Shown: positions 1 to 11,659, numbered from the stretch's first letter. The stretch is 64,000 nt of DNA from Thereva unica (GCA_949987705.1 OX465285.1:88297975-88361974), one strand, 5' to 3'. Notes: generated by a model from the letters alone, not told the origin. A program made the numbers and translations.

Positions 1-1380
1 CGTTCTCCATTTTATATCGAATTAATTTGTTGAAATTTTATGCTTTATATTTTATTAAAAAAAAAATAAATTCCCAGAAAATTTTGAAGTGTATCTCATA
101 ATACTTTTATACGTTCAGTTTAACAGTGTAAATAAAAAATACTTTCGAGTCATGATTTTTGTTTTTATTGCACACGCAGCAATAAATTCCAAATCACTTA
201 TCGCGTTTAAGCATTGTGTTGCTTTTACTTTCAATCAATTTTTCATTCATAAAATCCACATTTATAAAATTAATTATCCAGAACCTCTCTAAGGGATGAA
301 AATGCGCCGCCGCTCTCTCTCTGCCAGAGGCTCGTATACCGACCGACCTACTTACGACACAGTAATTCGTTCAATAACCGCACCATAATTTGCCGAATTA
401 CTCTGCACTTTAGAGTTCAATCCAGATTCCAACAGGCTCCAATTACTATAATTCACGCCCCGTTAATTCCCGAGGGCTACACTTATACAGGATGGCGGAG
501 GTCTACATAAGTCAGTCAACCATAAATTTCCGAACATTTTGAGGATTTCACATTTTCAATCCCACCTTGCCGCCCCCAACCCCCACCCACCATCCCTTAT
601 ATATATTCCCTGGGCTCTTTTCGCATTGTTTTAAGCTGTTGAAAAGATATGCACAGCGCTACCGGAACACAAACACATACAACATATTCATACATACATA
701 TAAACAAGGACTCGGACGGATTGTGCGATTTTAAGGATGCATTCATATGGGATGGGATTTTTTTATTTTTATATTTTTCTGTTTTTTTTTGCTCGAGAAA
801 TGGTGGAAGGTAAGGATTTGTCAGGATTACCTGGCATGCCAAGGTTACAATGGAATGGCGGAGCATAATAGAAATATTTTGCATTTCATTTCATTTCCAT
901 AGGTTCTATAGGGTAATGAGGTTCGTGTTTGTATTAAAATTATGGAATTTTAATGTTGATAAGGAGAGGAAATTGAATTTTATAATCAGCATAGCCAACT
1001 GCGAAAGGATAACAGGAGACGGTTTATGTTGCAGTGAAAATGCCACTTTTTCGTATAACATTGTTATGTTATTGCAATAATGTTTTGCTGCATTCCAGAC
1101 TCCATGCATGCAGACGCAATTTTGGTTCTTGTAGGGGATTAAAATTCAAGTTGATCCTAGTGGAGCTACAGACGAAAGTTGCACTGGAAATAAGTTTTAT
1201 TTTTGACAATAATATTTAAAAAAACACAAAACGAACAAATATTTTTTTGTTAAGTTTTTATAGCAACGATAAATATGAATACATCTCGATATCAGAAGGT
1301 AGGTCAATTGCAAGCAGTGGAGTGCCTTCCATGTAAGACCTTCCTTACTATGTTTGTCTATATATCTCCCACGTTTTCAG
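1..1380. other. Non-coding, no gene recognised
   Basis: No open frame here has codon structure or a motif that I recognise. The stretch about 290-540 is less AT-rich and of mixed composition without simple repeats, unlike the surrounding poly-A/T-rich DNA. It resembles single-copy non-coding DNA rather than a decayed transposon, but this is an impression and cannot be tested without a comparison genome. Confidence 0.5.
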
Positions 1381-1411
1381 TGGAATAGCTAATCCAGCCC
1401 TGTGCATAATA

Positions 1412-1476
1412 ACATAAGCCACCCAAGCGGGGAGAATGAAGGTTATGATCATTCTCCTCGCTTGATCTGCTTATGT
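1412..1476. repeat. 65-nt imperfect inverted repeat (hairpin)
   Basis: Left arm 1412-1439 and right arm 1449-1476 pair around a loop of about 9 nt. The inner 16 bases (CAAGCGGGGAGAATGA and its complement) match at 15 of 16. After a small internal bulge, the outer 8 bases (ACATAAGC/GCTTATGT) pair exactly. The size and shape resemble a pre-miRNA, but they would also fit a small transposon hairpin. Transcription cannot be judged from the sequence. Confidence 0.6.
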
Positions 1477-1479
1477 CAA

Positions 1480-2570
1480 TGTGTCATGGCGGTGGATCAG
1501 CTATTTAGCTAAGTAGGTACTGGGTCACTTGAGCCTGGGAAAAAGTCTGTCGTCGACCTGTCTTACTTAAGTGCTGGCTGGAAGCGAAAAACCTTTTTAA
1601 GCACAGCCTTTTGTCCAAGCAGTTTAGCCCGTAGTGCTTTGCCATTACAAAGGTCGTAAGAAAGTCATAAAACTCAATATGAAAAAAGGCGTAAAAACCC
1701 GTATGAGTTAAGTCAGCACCATTACCCAAAAAAGCTCGTGCTTCCAGAACTATGGTCACTCGTGTTGGATTGGCCTATAAGGCACACATGGTGCTGAAGT
1801 CACCAATCGTTCATGGACTTCAAATCATGGACTTCTGAGATGGCAGTCGGACGCCCATAGTCCACCGAGGCCGGTATTAATTTTTGTGATCCTCTTAATT
1901 TGGTAAGGAGTGAAAATTCCCCCAGAGCGATTCTTTATCACGTTTATAAAAATGTAATGGCGCGCCTATCCTCCTTTTCAAAATCAACAACTTTGAAATT
2001 AATTCCAGATTTTTTTGGAAAAGTAGAAAGGGGTAGATGAAAAATGAAAAACAAAAAAACGGGGTCGGAAAAATTTAATAAGGAGTCAATTCTTGGTTTG
2101 AGAGAGAAAAGGGGGCCCGAAAATTTTTATCAAATTTCCGATATTCGGATAGTTTTCTGTTTAGTCGCAAGCCAGTTCGGTTGTAAGTTTTGAGATGAAT
2201 GTGGAAATAAGTAGATATTGACAGCAGTTTTTTTTAAACAGAACAAAAGTATTTTAGTGGCTGTAAAGATAAACAGCTGTTTTTTTTAGAAGAACGAAAT
2301 AAAGAAAAAACATACATAAAGAAAAAAAAAATTAGTGGAAGAAGGAAGAGGTTTTACTAGCTTGTTGGACGAGAGCTCGAGAAATTTGCAGCAGACCTTG
2401 TAAAGAGGCCATCAGTACCAGCATCCACTGGAAAAGCCTATAGGATTTCTGTAGCGACGAAGGTGCCAACATCAAAATAAAAAAACAGGTGTTCGAAAGT
2501 TGTAGGCTATTTATATTGGATAGCAGAGACCAGAGGATCCAAACAGCAGCGAGAAGAGAACCAGCCTCGT
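1480..2570. other. Non-coding, nothing recognised
   Basis: The minus-strand open frame at 1505-1759 has no recognisable domain. Stretches such as 2030-2110 and 2280-2340 are A-rich low complexity. I see no gene or classifiable repeat. Confidence 0.4.
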
Positions 2571-2572
2571 AG

Positions 2573-3610
2573 TTTTTTTTTTTTTTTTACAGACACAATA
2601 TATTTGGGTACTATTTTCCTCAAGAGTTAACCCTTCTAGCACAGAAGGCGCACTTTTCAGCTAAGCATGAAAATCTATATATACATACACACACATACAT
2701 ATATAAATACATATATGTATATATATACATATATAGAGTTTCCCTTCTAACGCAGAAGGCGCACTTCCCAGCAGGGTTGAGAAATATTTACCACTGCCGT
2801 GGCTCAGCTGAGACATGCAAACATAAAAGATTAAGTACCAATAAAAATTGCATGCAAAACACATAAACAGTCATGAGACAACAAATAGACTCCTTTTAAG
2901 CAGGTCTTTGTTAGTGCTCACGCTAAAAACATTAATATTTTTATTTACATTAATGAACATGCGATTAACAGGCTCAAATCGGCCATAATTGGTGTTAGAG
3001 GAGTTGATGTGTAAGAGCGGTGGTCCTCTCAGATTGTATCGGCTCTCTCTAAACGACGCACGGCGCCTTAGAAAACCTGAGTCGACACGTCCATTAACAA
3101 GCTGGTGGACGAAAACAACATCGGCCACCTCACGACGCTTGTGGAGAGTGTTTAAGTTGAGTAACTTAAGTCGGTATTTATATGGTGGAAGAATTAAAGG
3201 GTCTTCCCAAGGAAGGTGATTCAATGCGAATCGAACGAACCTACGTTGAACCGACTCAATTTTTCTAACATGCGAAGAATAGTAAGGAGACCAAACCTGG
3301 GACGCATATTCAAGTAAAGGTCTGACAAGGGAAATGTAGAGGTGTTTAGTGATCAGAGTGCTGTTAAATTCTTTGGACCACCTTTTTATAAAACCCAAGA
3401 CTAAGCTGCTCTTGGAAGAAATATAGTTGATATGAATAGATAAGTCCAGCTTGGTGTCAAATCTAATCCCGAGATCTTTGACAAAATTAACACGGGGGAC
3501 ACCCTCACTAGAAAATGAGTAGTTATAAATTATAGGATCACGTCGCCTACAAAAAGTCATGACTTCGCATTTACTATATACACTCTTGTTAAGAAATTGT
3601 TCTGGACCTA
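2573..3610 (-). mobile_element. Jockey-type non-LTR retrotransposon, 5'-truncated
   Basis: The minus-strand frame 2871-3560 encodes about 229 residues typical of the end of a jockey-type LINE reverse transcriptase: a SKCEVMTF-like motif just upstream of the first Met, then VKDLGIRFDTKLDLSIHI, then the LVRPLLEYASQVWSPYYSSH thumb motif. Homology runs a little upstream of the Met, to about 3610. The 3' end carries a poly(A) tract, seen as 16 T's at 2573-2588 on the plus strand, as expected for target-primed reverse transcription. The catalytic palm motifs and the endonuclease are missing, so this is a dead-on-arrival copy. The remaining frame is open, which suggests a fairly recent insertion. 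Target-site duplications were not identified. Confidence 0.85.
2622..2780 (-). repeat. Duplicated segment and TA/CA microsatellite in LINE 3' region
   Basis: Two copies of a roughly 45-bp segment containing CAGAAGGCGCACTT lie at about 2622-2667 and 2735-2780. Between them is an ATACAT/TATA-rich microsatellite (about 2670-2735). All of it lies between the LINE stop codon and its poly(A) tail, so it probably belongs to the element's 3' UTR. Confidence 0.6.
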
Positions 3611-3619
3611 GGTACTACT

Positions 3620-4140
3620 TATATCTGTCTCAAGTTGGAAATACGGCACATTACCAAAACGAAGGAAGAAAAAAAAAACAAAAATAAACACAGTATACAA
3701 ACGGTTTTCATCACTGTATACTGGCTCTTGCTGGGCCCTTTGCAACTAGGACTCTAGGGAAACAAAAAACAATCATATCCCAAGCAAGGAAGAAAATAGC
3801 GTTCCCAACTATGTTTTATTATTTTTCAACCCTATATAACACCAGATTGGAATATTCGTTCCTATATTCCACTGTATTTTTACATGTGGGCTCATAACAC
3901 CTCATAAAGTATAAGCTTTCTGGAAACATTTGTTTTAGGTAATGTGTTTAGATATTTCATAGCTAACAAAAGCGTCATGGTACCAGGGCGGGTTTTTTTC
4001 TTTCTTTCTCCAATTGATGTGTATAACGCTGAAAGACGCCTTTCATTTTTACCATCTTTAATGTAATTTACTTGTTTATTTTCATTTACATACTTCATAT
4101 TTGATTGTTGTGTTCCGTGTTTGGTTTGGTTTCAGTTATA
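3620..4140. other. Non-coding, nothing recognised
   Basis: AT-rich DNA with short A-rich runs. The minus-strand frame 3892-4098 shows no domain and is probably chance. Confidence 0.4.
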
Positions 4141-4141
4141 T

Positions 4142-4365
4142 TTATATTTTAGGATGATGGGCTAAAGGCTTAGTAATGACAGCGGCGGCGATGAAGCTCG
4201 TTTCTTTTTCAGGATACCTCCTAGCTCCATTAAGTACATACTCTGCGTCCGCCCTGATGGGGGCGCTCTCTCTACCAGCAAATGATGGTGCAGGCAAGTA
4301 CGTGGTAACCCATGGTCTTCCCACATCACGACCTCCAGATGAGCAACCCTTCTGGAGGACAGCGG
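4142..4365 (-). repeat. Unclassified dispersed repeat, copy 1
   Basis: Read on the minus strand, this stretch resembles 43890-44035 on the plus strand, including a shared stretch near CAGGGCGGACGCAGAGT and a following GGAGGTATCCTG-like segment. Overlapping frames are open on both strands because the sequence is comparatively GC-rich. It may be transposon coding sequence, but I could not assign a family. Confidence 0.45.
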
Positions 4366-4369
4366 GGCC

Positions 4370-6755
4370 ACCAGACAGAATTCAGTCTCATCTTGGATTG
4401 TTCATTATTTAAATTTGTTGTTTTTTGTATGGGAATCTGAGGCTGGCCTACTCGGGTACCTGAGGTTAACAGTATACAGAAAGTTTGACAGTTTGTAAGC
4501 TGCCTTCTGCAAGATTAACAAAGAGCAGCCAGAAATTACTGGTCCAATATAGGTTGGATCGGAACTTTCTGATACTTTTCAAATAACTTCGACTTCTCCG
4601 TCTACCCTTAACATTCCAAACCATAATGCAGCTTTCGATACAATAGTCATTGCCTAGGGTCACAATGGTCCTTGGCTGGAGTTATTAGAGGAATTCTGTA
4701 ATATCTACATATATCTTTTTTCTACATTGGGCCCGAAGATGAGGCTTATCAACGTCTAGTCGTACCAACCATTCTGTCGCAAAATTTTATTAATATTTAG
4801 CTTATATTAAAAAGTTTTCGAAGCTTATGCCTTTTATTTTATGAAAGAATTAAAAAAAAAAATGAATAACCACAAAAATTTGATCCTAGATACTTAAATC
4901 GAGGTTAAGCCTTCAGACATACACTCTCGTAGTCTAGCTGCAAATGTGCGCCTTTTAGGCTGCGTGTCCCTTTATTAATAATTATCGCGGTTTTTGGAAA
5001 AAGTTTTCTTTTTTTTTTAATACAGGAAAATGTCGCGAAATTAATTTAAAAACATTTTTCACTGCGAAAAATATTTTTCATGGTTGTTGTGTTGTTAAAA
5101 TTTGTGAACAAAAAAAAAAAAAAATTCATTAGCCTAAAAGGGATGAAAATTTTATCTGATCCTGTTCACAGCTCTCCTTCTAAAATGTATCTCTCCATCC
5201 TCATGCAGATGATGTTGCTAGAAATTGCAATTTTAAAGAGTCCTTCTCGTCCCTAAACAAAAAAAAAATAAAAAAAAGAAGAAAACATTGAAGTCCTGAG
5301 ATAAATGGGAAAAATTCAAATCAAAAGAAAACTGGCTTTCGCAGTGATGCTGTTAAAACAGCACACAAAAAAGGACCAAGGTTGGGATGGAGTCTCTCTC
5401 TCTCTGCCGTCTCTGCAGTCAACAGAGTAGCTTAAAATCGGGATACGATTCGACCTTTTTCCCTTCCGACCGAGTAGCGAAGGGGTTCTTTTGGCTGTTC
5501 TCTTAAGGACAAAAATGCCCATGGAAAAAGGGACGACGGTGGAGCGCAAAACACACCATTTTTGTTTAGAGTGTATGGTATGGAATGGGCCCAGGATCTG
5601 GATCGGCCCAAGGATGGGGAACGCATAGCACATAGCTACTACGCTGCTGTCGTGCTTAGAGGCTAAGCGTTATTTTATATTGATGCTTGAATTTTATTCA
5701 TTTCACGATATGGCGGTATAAATTCAAATTTTATCTCGTGAATTATTCAGGAGGCCCAACAACGAATATCCGTATTTGGATAAGCCTGGCAGGACGCGAA
5801 AGTGTTTGATCTGGACCTTAAGAGCCGAGACTGAGGGAAGGTAAGAAACGAAAAAAAAAAATTGAGGAAACATTATTATTTTTTTTCGTGATTTCTCGTC
5901 TCGGACTTTCCGCCGTTTACTTATTTTCTCAAAACGCGATTTTGATTTATATTTTGTGTAAACAGCGATGAAATTGATATTGAAATGATGTTTGATGCTT
6001 GTTATTTTTAATTAAATGATGATTGATTTTGCGATCAAGTTCGAAATGGACTTTAAAGGAATAAATATTTAACTGCATTTAGTAAGGACATGACAGGCAG
6101 GAATTCCCTTCGTTATTAATTATTGAATTAAAATTACATTAAAATAATTGTTACTTAACTACTTAAAATTCACTCATTTGCAAAGTGGATTTATCTACCT
6201 TTAGTCGTGTTTAAATTTTCTTTGAAATAAGGTTTTAAATATTCTTCGTATTTCATCTTAAACATTTTAGTGGAAAGGTATCTATTATAAATTAATATCA
6301 TTAGATATAAATAATGAATTTTAAAAAATAGAAATAAAATTTGAAAAAAAAAAAAAAAAAACCAGCTTAAATTATTTTGTTTGCTGAATTTTTAACCCAG
6401 GTGCTTGCTTTTGGTATGTACTTACATTATTAGTTTTTTATGTGAAAGAATAGAGCTGTGAGGTGAGCTCCTGTGAACTATTGAAGGTTCTATCATTTAT
6501 CATAGAATGCAAACTCTAACAGCAAACTATAGGCGGAGTGGAAAACTGTCAACACCAAATGTGACACTGGCATTACCGGATGTGTGACATACTGAAAGGA
6601 GCGATACTAAAAAGGACATTGAACTGAGGTCTACAAATAATGAGATCCAATTTTTTATATTAAACCGTGATTAAAAAAAAAAACTTGATGATACATCCTT
6701 CATAGTTTTCTGTTACATCGTTGTGGCCACATTTGCTGCACTGGTAGTGTTGTTG
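4370..6755. other. Non-coding, nothing recognised
   Basis: Mostly AT-rich, with A/T homopolymers (for example 5109-5123 and 6344-6360). A mixed-composition block at about 5370-5640 has open minus-strand frames without any recognisable motif. No gene is supported. Confidence 0.4.
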
Positions 6756-6761
6756 CTATAT

Positions 6762-6895
6762 ATGTGTGAGTGGTCGGCAAGCTCACAACTCGAATTTATT
6801 GCTGTTGAGGTAAAATGTAGATGTGACAAAGGCTTTGCTATCAGCGTATACTGTCCTCCTACTGCTTTCAATTCTGATATCGTTGCTTAGTTTGT
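6762..6895 (+). pseudogene. LINE endonuclease (EEP) domain remnant
   Basis: A plus-strand reading gives LEFIAVEVKCRCDKGF followed by AISVYCPPTAFNSDI before a stop codon. This is the hallmark 'F-I-A-V-E-V ... V-Y-C-P-P' core of the apurinic-like endonuclease at the N-terminus of jockey-type LINE ORF2. Later endonuclease motifs (GDFN, SDH) are not seen. A LINE linker fragment in the same orientation follows at 7722, so both probably come from one broken element. Confidence 0.6.
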
Positions 6896-7720
6896 CTCTA
6901 CCCTTTTTCACCACTTTGAGCAACTTAAGGCCCCTATTCATATTCAGGCTGTCGCCGGCAGGCCCTGCCCTTTAAGGCCAGGTCAGCAAGTAAGGCCCGA
7001 TTAAAGCCACGCGTTGCTCAGTCTGATTGAGGGATGACGACTTAAGGCAACCGCCTGACAGGCCGTGGACGATAATCCTTCGAAATGAATTTGTCAAGTG
7101 AGTGAAATTGAGCGTTCCCGTAGTTCTTTTCCGTATTCAGTAAGAAAACGACGTTCATGAAAAACGAAATTTTTTTTGCTAAGCCTATCAAGCGCTCGAT
7201 GACTAACGCATTTCGAGAGTTTTCAAACGAAAATTTCCAATTATTTCGAACTATTTTTTTTTTGTTATAAAGTCAAGCTTAGGAATCACCCTTTGTACTA
7301 CATGTCTGTCATATCGTTCAAGTCATGGTCAGTGTCTAGTAGTAAGGGTCTGGAGGGTGCGCGAGTAAATATCGATGAACCTTGCGTTCGAACTCTGAGA
7401 TGTTATATGAGTTTGGAAATATCGACTGCGGAAGACAGTTCCACAATCAAGTTGTTCTATTTATAAACGAACTACTAAAACGTAATGTTCGCGAAGAGGA
7501 GGGCTGTATCGTATCGGGGTGAGCCGAGTTGGCTAGTCTTGTGTTGCAGGAAAAAAGTTGCCGTGTAGGCAGCAGGTTTCTAATTTCAGTATGTTAACTA
7601 AAAACGAAAAAACATTTTCGTTGTTAAATTACACGAACGTGGCTCAGACCTTCAGTCCCGGACTGACGCTAAATACCCACAGACATAAAGATTTTTGTCG
7701 CTTTACCTGAAAACGTAGAT
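6896..7720. other. Unassigned DNA between two LINE fragments
   Basis: The distal endonuclease motifs expected here are absent. The GGC/CCG-rich stretch 6930-7080 differs in composition from the flanks and may be a separate insertion. No terminal repeats were convincing. Confidence 0.35.
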
Positions 7721-7721
7721 T

Positions 7722-7990
7722 TTATAAACGAAAGCTTGATCCCTCTTTGGACTCTAAGAAACTCTGGTCCAATCTTCGCTCGCTGGGCATACAAGCTACT
7801 GCACCTTCCCCGGTTGATATCGATGTAGACCTTCTAAATCCCTCATTCATTCAATGCCCTCCTGATTCCCTATCTCCCGATCTTTCTCAGTTCTTCCGTA
7901 TATTACTGATGGCTCCTCGAAAGGCCTACTCAGAGCTAATTCCATATTCATCTTTTGTATCCTATATTAGCTTCTTTCAAGGTACTGACT
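7722..7990 (+). pseudogene. LINE ORF2 linker/pre-RT fragment
   Basis: The plus-strand frame reads RKLDPSLDSKKLWSNLRSLG followed by a region with DVDLLNPSF and SPDLSQFF. This arrangement (K-L-W-x-x-L-R-S-L-G-I, then an L-N-x-x-F segment) is typical of the stretch between endonuclease and reverse transcriptase in jockey-type LINEs. The frame stays open to 8133, but the LINE-like character fades after about 7990. It is probably the same dead element as the endonuclease remnant at 6762-6895. Confidence 0.6.
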
Positions 7991-8139
7991 GGGATTTGTG
8001 TTTCCGCAGAAAGAACGTGTGTCGTGTTCCGTATTACCAAGGTTCTATGTGCTATGCGTTGGGGCGGGTGGTCTCCTCGCATTATTATCATTATAGGCGA
8101 TTGGAAAAACGAGGCGGCAGAATGTCTGTGTAAGGAAAA

Positions 8140-10280
8140 AAATCAACTAAATTGGTTAGTTTTAGGACTAATTGTAATAATGAATCGTTTACACAATAAG
8201 AAAGCATCAATGTCGCAAAGATATTGATCTCTAAAAGGTATGGGGCCGATAGATAATATATTTCAAAAACTTTTCATCGATATTTCTCTCTTTTTTTAAT
8301 ACTAAACTGTAACAAAAAAAAAACATCTAAAACGAATCGATGACATAATCTTAAAATTTCCATAACTATATTGATTCGCCCTTATCCTTCCTTCAGACTA
8401 TACCTCATACATCTCCCATGTGCACATGTGCTCTTTATGCTACTAGCCACATACATAAAAAGGGTTTAACTTAAAATATTTCTCCTTATTTTTTTTTTTC
8501 TTCCTTAGATGTATCTCAGCCCGACCCAAAAAAAATTTAAAAAGTCCTTTCGAAAAAAAATAAAGGAACTAAGGCAAAATACGAAAATCCTTCCAGTCCG
8601 GTTCCATCACCTTTCGTCCCCGTCTCGTTCGGGTTAAGAGCAATACGTAAATAAACCCACAGGTTGGAAAAATGGTATAAGAGTTGGGGGTTGGGATGGT
8701 GGACCTTGAATAAACACACTATTTGCTAGTATCAATCAAAAGTTTCCTGGTTCCCACAAGTTCTTCCGGCCGGAAGGATCTAGTGGAAGGAATCACCACC
8801 ACCGGGAACAGCAACAACAACAACAAAAAATACTCATCTTTCGCCGTTCATCTCCTGACATTCTATCCACAATAGTCATGGGGGTGTAAACGTGTTTATG
8901 TTTGGGAACGCTTCGATTCCAGCTGCCCCAAGGGGGGCGGCGGAAAAAAACCCGGAAAAACATTTCCCTAGGCCAAAGGAAAAGGCCAAGGGTTAACACT
9001 ACTATCATGGCCGGCGAAACTGAGCCCCCTGAGCCACCGCCGCCACCACCCCAGCGCAGCATCCACAGTATCATTTCATTTATAAAACGCTGAAATGATT
9101 GATATGAAGCCATTCCGGGGAGTAGGCACGAGATCATGTTTATAGCTAATATTTCTGTAATACGCCATGAGCTAACATTATTTTAGGATGTGCTAAAAAA
9201 GGACACAGGACGAAAAATGTGCTGCGCCCTTGTATTTGTTGTTGTTTGTTTCGTTATTTTTTTGGTTCGTTTTGTTTTTGTTTTTGTTGTTGTTGTGGGG
9301 ACGCGTCCCAATAAGCCCTGGGGATGACGCAATGTGGGGGCGGGAGCATTTTAGTAATATTAACGACCTGTTTTTAGTTTTAGCTTTGATATTTATCTTC
9401 TTAAGTGCTTCAGCTTCAGGATGGAAGTGGAGCAGGTCCTCCCTTTGGCCGGCTTGCCAGTAGGTAAAAGCCCTTAAGAAGTTGTATTACGATTTTTCTA
9501 CGAATTAATCCAACTTTGGGGCCACGAGTGGTCTTCAGCACTGACGCTTTGGTGCTTTTGTGTAAATGGATTCTTAGAAAGGAACAAGGAAGTTTCTGAA
9601 GGCCTTACGCCTTGTGATCCCATTGCTCGGGGTTTTTTTCATATACACCTACATTTATATATACACAAACATACATATGTATTATACATATACATACTGA
9701 CTTTGTTGGTAGCTCATTTTCTGCTGTGTTTATAGTACTTCTATGGGGGGATAAAATGACTAAAGGAGTCTATTTTTTGCTGGGTTTATTGTTCTGCTTT
9801 TGGCAACTTACAGGACCAATTACGTCCTTTAATCATAAAAATGGTTCAACTCTGACAGATTTAGTAAAAGATTAGATGAATCTAATGGCGCTATTAATAT
9901 CAGTTTGTTTCAAGTATTTATTTTTTTGGGCTTTAATTTTTTTTTTTAAATTTTTGGTTTTTAAATTTTCGACCCTCCAATATTTGATGATGAGCCTCTA
10001 GCAATGTCTCTAGCAATGTCTAGTTTTATATACTTTATTTACACTTTCATATAGGATGGGTTTAATGATTCAGTCCGATTTTGCTAATCCGCCATTTTTG
10101 TTTAACTGTCATTTGTCAGTTCATCGTATTCACAATTGAACGATTATTTAAGTTTCGGCGCTAGATCCACCATACTAAATTGTCATCGACTACTATCCGC
10201 AACTGTCAAATATGAACTGTCAAATATGAACTGAAAAATCACAGCCAAACCAAAATAGCGATCAAACAAAATCGATCTGA
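8140..10280. other. Non-coding, candidate single-copy DNA
   Basis: No gene is recognised. The segment 8730-9110 is mixed and locally GC-rich; it includes the palindrome CTTCCGGCCGGAAG at 8763-8776 and a (CAA)n run near 8810-8826. The open frames over it are proline/glycine or leucine/phenylalanine low complexity and look like chance. The rest is AT-rich with TA-type microsatellite at about 9640-9700. Confidence 0.45.
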
Positions 10281-10282
10281 AG

Positions 10283-10668
10283 CTTAAAATATAAAACTAC
10301 AGGAAGGGTCATCGCTGAATTTTAGCGTAATGAAATTCTTGCTGTGTGAGTGCCAACACTTTGGTAGTTCTTTGTCCACTGTAAGCCGGAAAAAGCGGCT
10401 GGAATAGAGGAGCAACAAGAGAGGGCTAAAATTATCAACTATCTGGAATAAATTTCTGCCCCAAAAATGAACTTTTTACACGCCGTCATTCCAAATTCTA
10501 ATCAGCTGATCATAATGTTGGGTTAATTAATACAAACAAAATCTGAATAATTTGACAGACAACAGATCTTCAACAGACTAATTTGACAGTCGGCTGACCC
10601 CGTTTTTCACTATGCACGCGTACACATTTTTTATATGCGAGGGCCTTCCTGTAGTTCTATATTCTAAG
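10283..10668. mobile_element. MITE-like element, 386 bp, with inverted ends
   Basis: The first 28 bases (from CTTAAAATATAAAACTACAG) match the reverse complement of the last 28 bases (ending CCTTCCTGTAGTTCTATATT plus 8) at about 24 positions. There is no coding capacity, as expected for a non-autonomous DNA transposon. No clear target-site duplication was found, so the superfamily is undetermined. Confidence 0.65.
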
Positions 10669-10669
10669 G

Positions 10670-11270
10670 TCTGAAACATAAAACGCACCCGGTACCTTTC
10701 TGCAATCCAGAAACCACAACCATCTACAACTACAAGTAAACTTAAAGAACCCTAAGTAGTTGTTCAGATAACTAACAAATTATAATTAAATCATTGGGGT
10801 GGAAACAATGTCTGTAGTTATTGATGGGGGATTGGGTTTCGGGTATATCAAATGGGGTCAATGATGATGATTACAATTGATGACTGGAAAGAAGCTAGTA
10901 ATGAAATGTTTCCTACATAAAAAGGGCTGCACCAATGACAAGTCGTAATTATTAGATATTTCGCCATTTAGATTACTTATTTATTAAATTCGAAGTTGTA
11001 GTTCCTATATATTTAAGTTACCTATATATGTACTGAATATATGTACCTATATTTTACCTTGATACCCTTTAATTAAAAAAAAATTAGTGCTCTTTAAATT
11101 TCCCATTGAATTTGGAGATAGCGTCATTTCGAGAAACGTCAGTTTATAGAACTCCCAGAAAACTCTTACTATATGAAAAGAAGATTGTAGAAAAACAGCG
11201 AGCGAATGCGTGTCAAACTATTCAAGGCAATAATTGTGAAATGATAAAAACAAAAATTTTAGACCATCCC
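10670..11270. other. Non-coding, nothing recognised
   Basis: AT-rich DNA without motif-bearing frames or obvious repeats. Confidence 0.4.
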
Positions 11271-11439
11271 AAGTAAATATAAAACTCGCTCGTTCTTGGC
11301 CTGAAATAGCCACCAGGCACGGCGTCAAACCACCCAAATAAAGCACGGCACGCCTGAGTAAAAATTCAAATTCTACCTTTCCAAGTGCAGCCCACTAGAG
11401 GCACGTATCAATAAAGCACGCACGGAATAAGCCAAACGA

Positions 11440-11530
11440 ACCAGGATACGCTTACACTTTTCTAGACTAAAAAGAGCAAACCTGAAGCTAAACGAAATTT
11501 TATAGGACGAAGAAAACGGGCAATTATCTT
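11440..11530 (+). repeat. Fragment related to the element arm at 61445-61525
   Basis: This stretch shares with 61445-61525 a segment around TTTTCTAGACTAAA and, further on, GACGAAGAAAAC followed by GGCAATTATCTTG. In the 61-kb copy it is the right arm of a long inverted-repeat element; here no matching left arm was found. The shared sequence stops at about 11530, just where the 5S-like sequence begins. Confidence 0.6.
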
Positions 11531-11650
11531 GTTGGTCATAACAGGTGCACTTTCAATAAACTGTCTCTCGTTCGATTGCGTAAGTTAAGCAGCTTTGGAT
11601 GTGGTTAACACTTAGTTGGGGGACCACTTTAGTAAAAGTAGACTCGCATA
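11531..11650 (+). pseudogene. 5S rRNA-derived sequence, copy 1
   Basis: The order of blocks matches a eukaryotic 5S rRNA gene: a GTTGGTCATAAC-like 5' end, TCTCGTTCGAT, AAGTTAAGCAGC, then GGTTAACACTTAGTTGGGGG and GACCACTTT. The 3' end of 5S is not recognisable. Many substitutions make a functional gene unlikely. It is either an isolated 5S pseudogene or the head of a 5S-derived SINE (SINE3 type). The 5S internal promoter regions are partly preserved. Confidence 0.75.
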
Positions 11651-11659
11651 TGGAATAAT

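Noticed and set aside
597..884. 95-residue minus-strand ORF
   Set aside because: Low-complexity translation of CA/TA-rich sequence; no domain.
2989..3219. Plus-strand ORF of 76 residues
   Set aside because: Antisense shadow of the jockey-type LINE frame.
5316..5633. 105-residue minus-strand ORF
   Set aside because: Two overlapping frames are open together, as expected from composition; no recognisable motif.
8793..9137. 114-residue minus-strand ORF with glycine and cysteine runs
   Set aside because: The runs come from CCACCG and CAA simple repeats; no domain or splice evidence.
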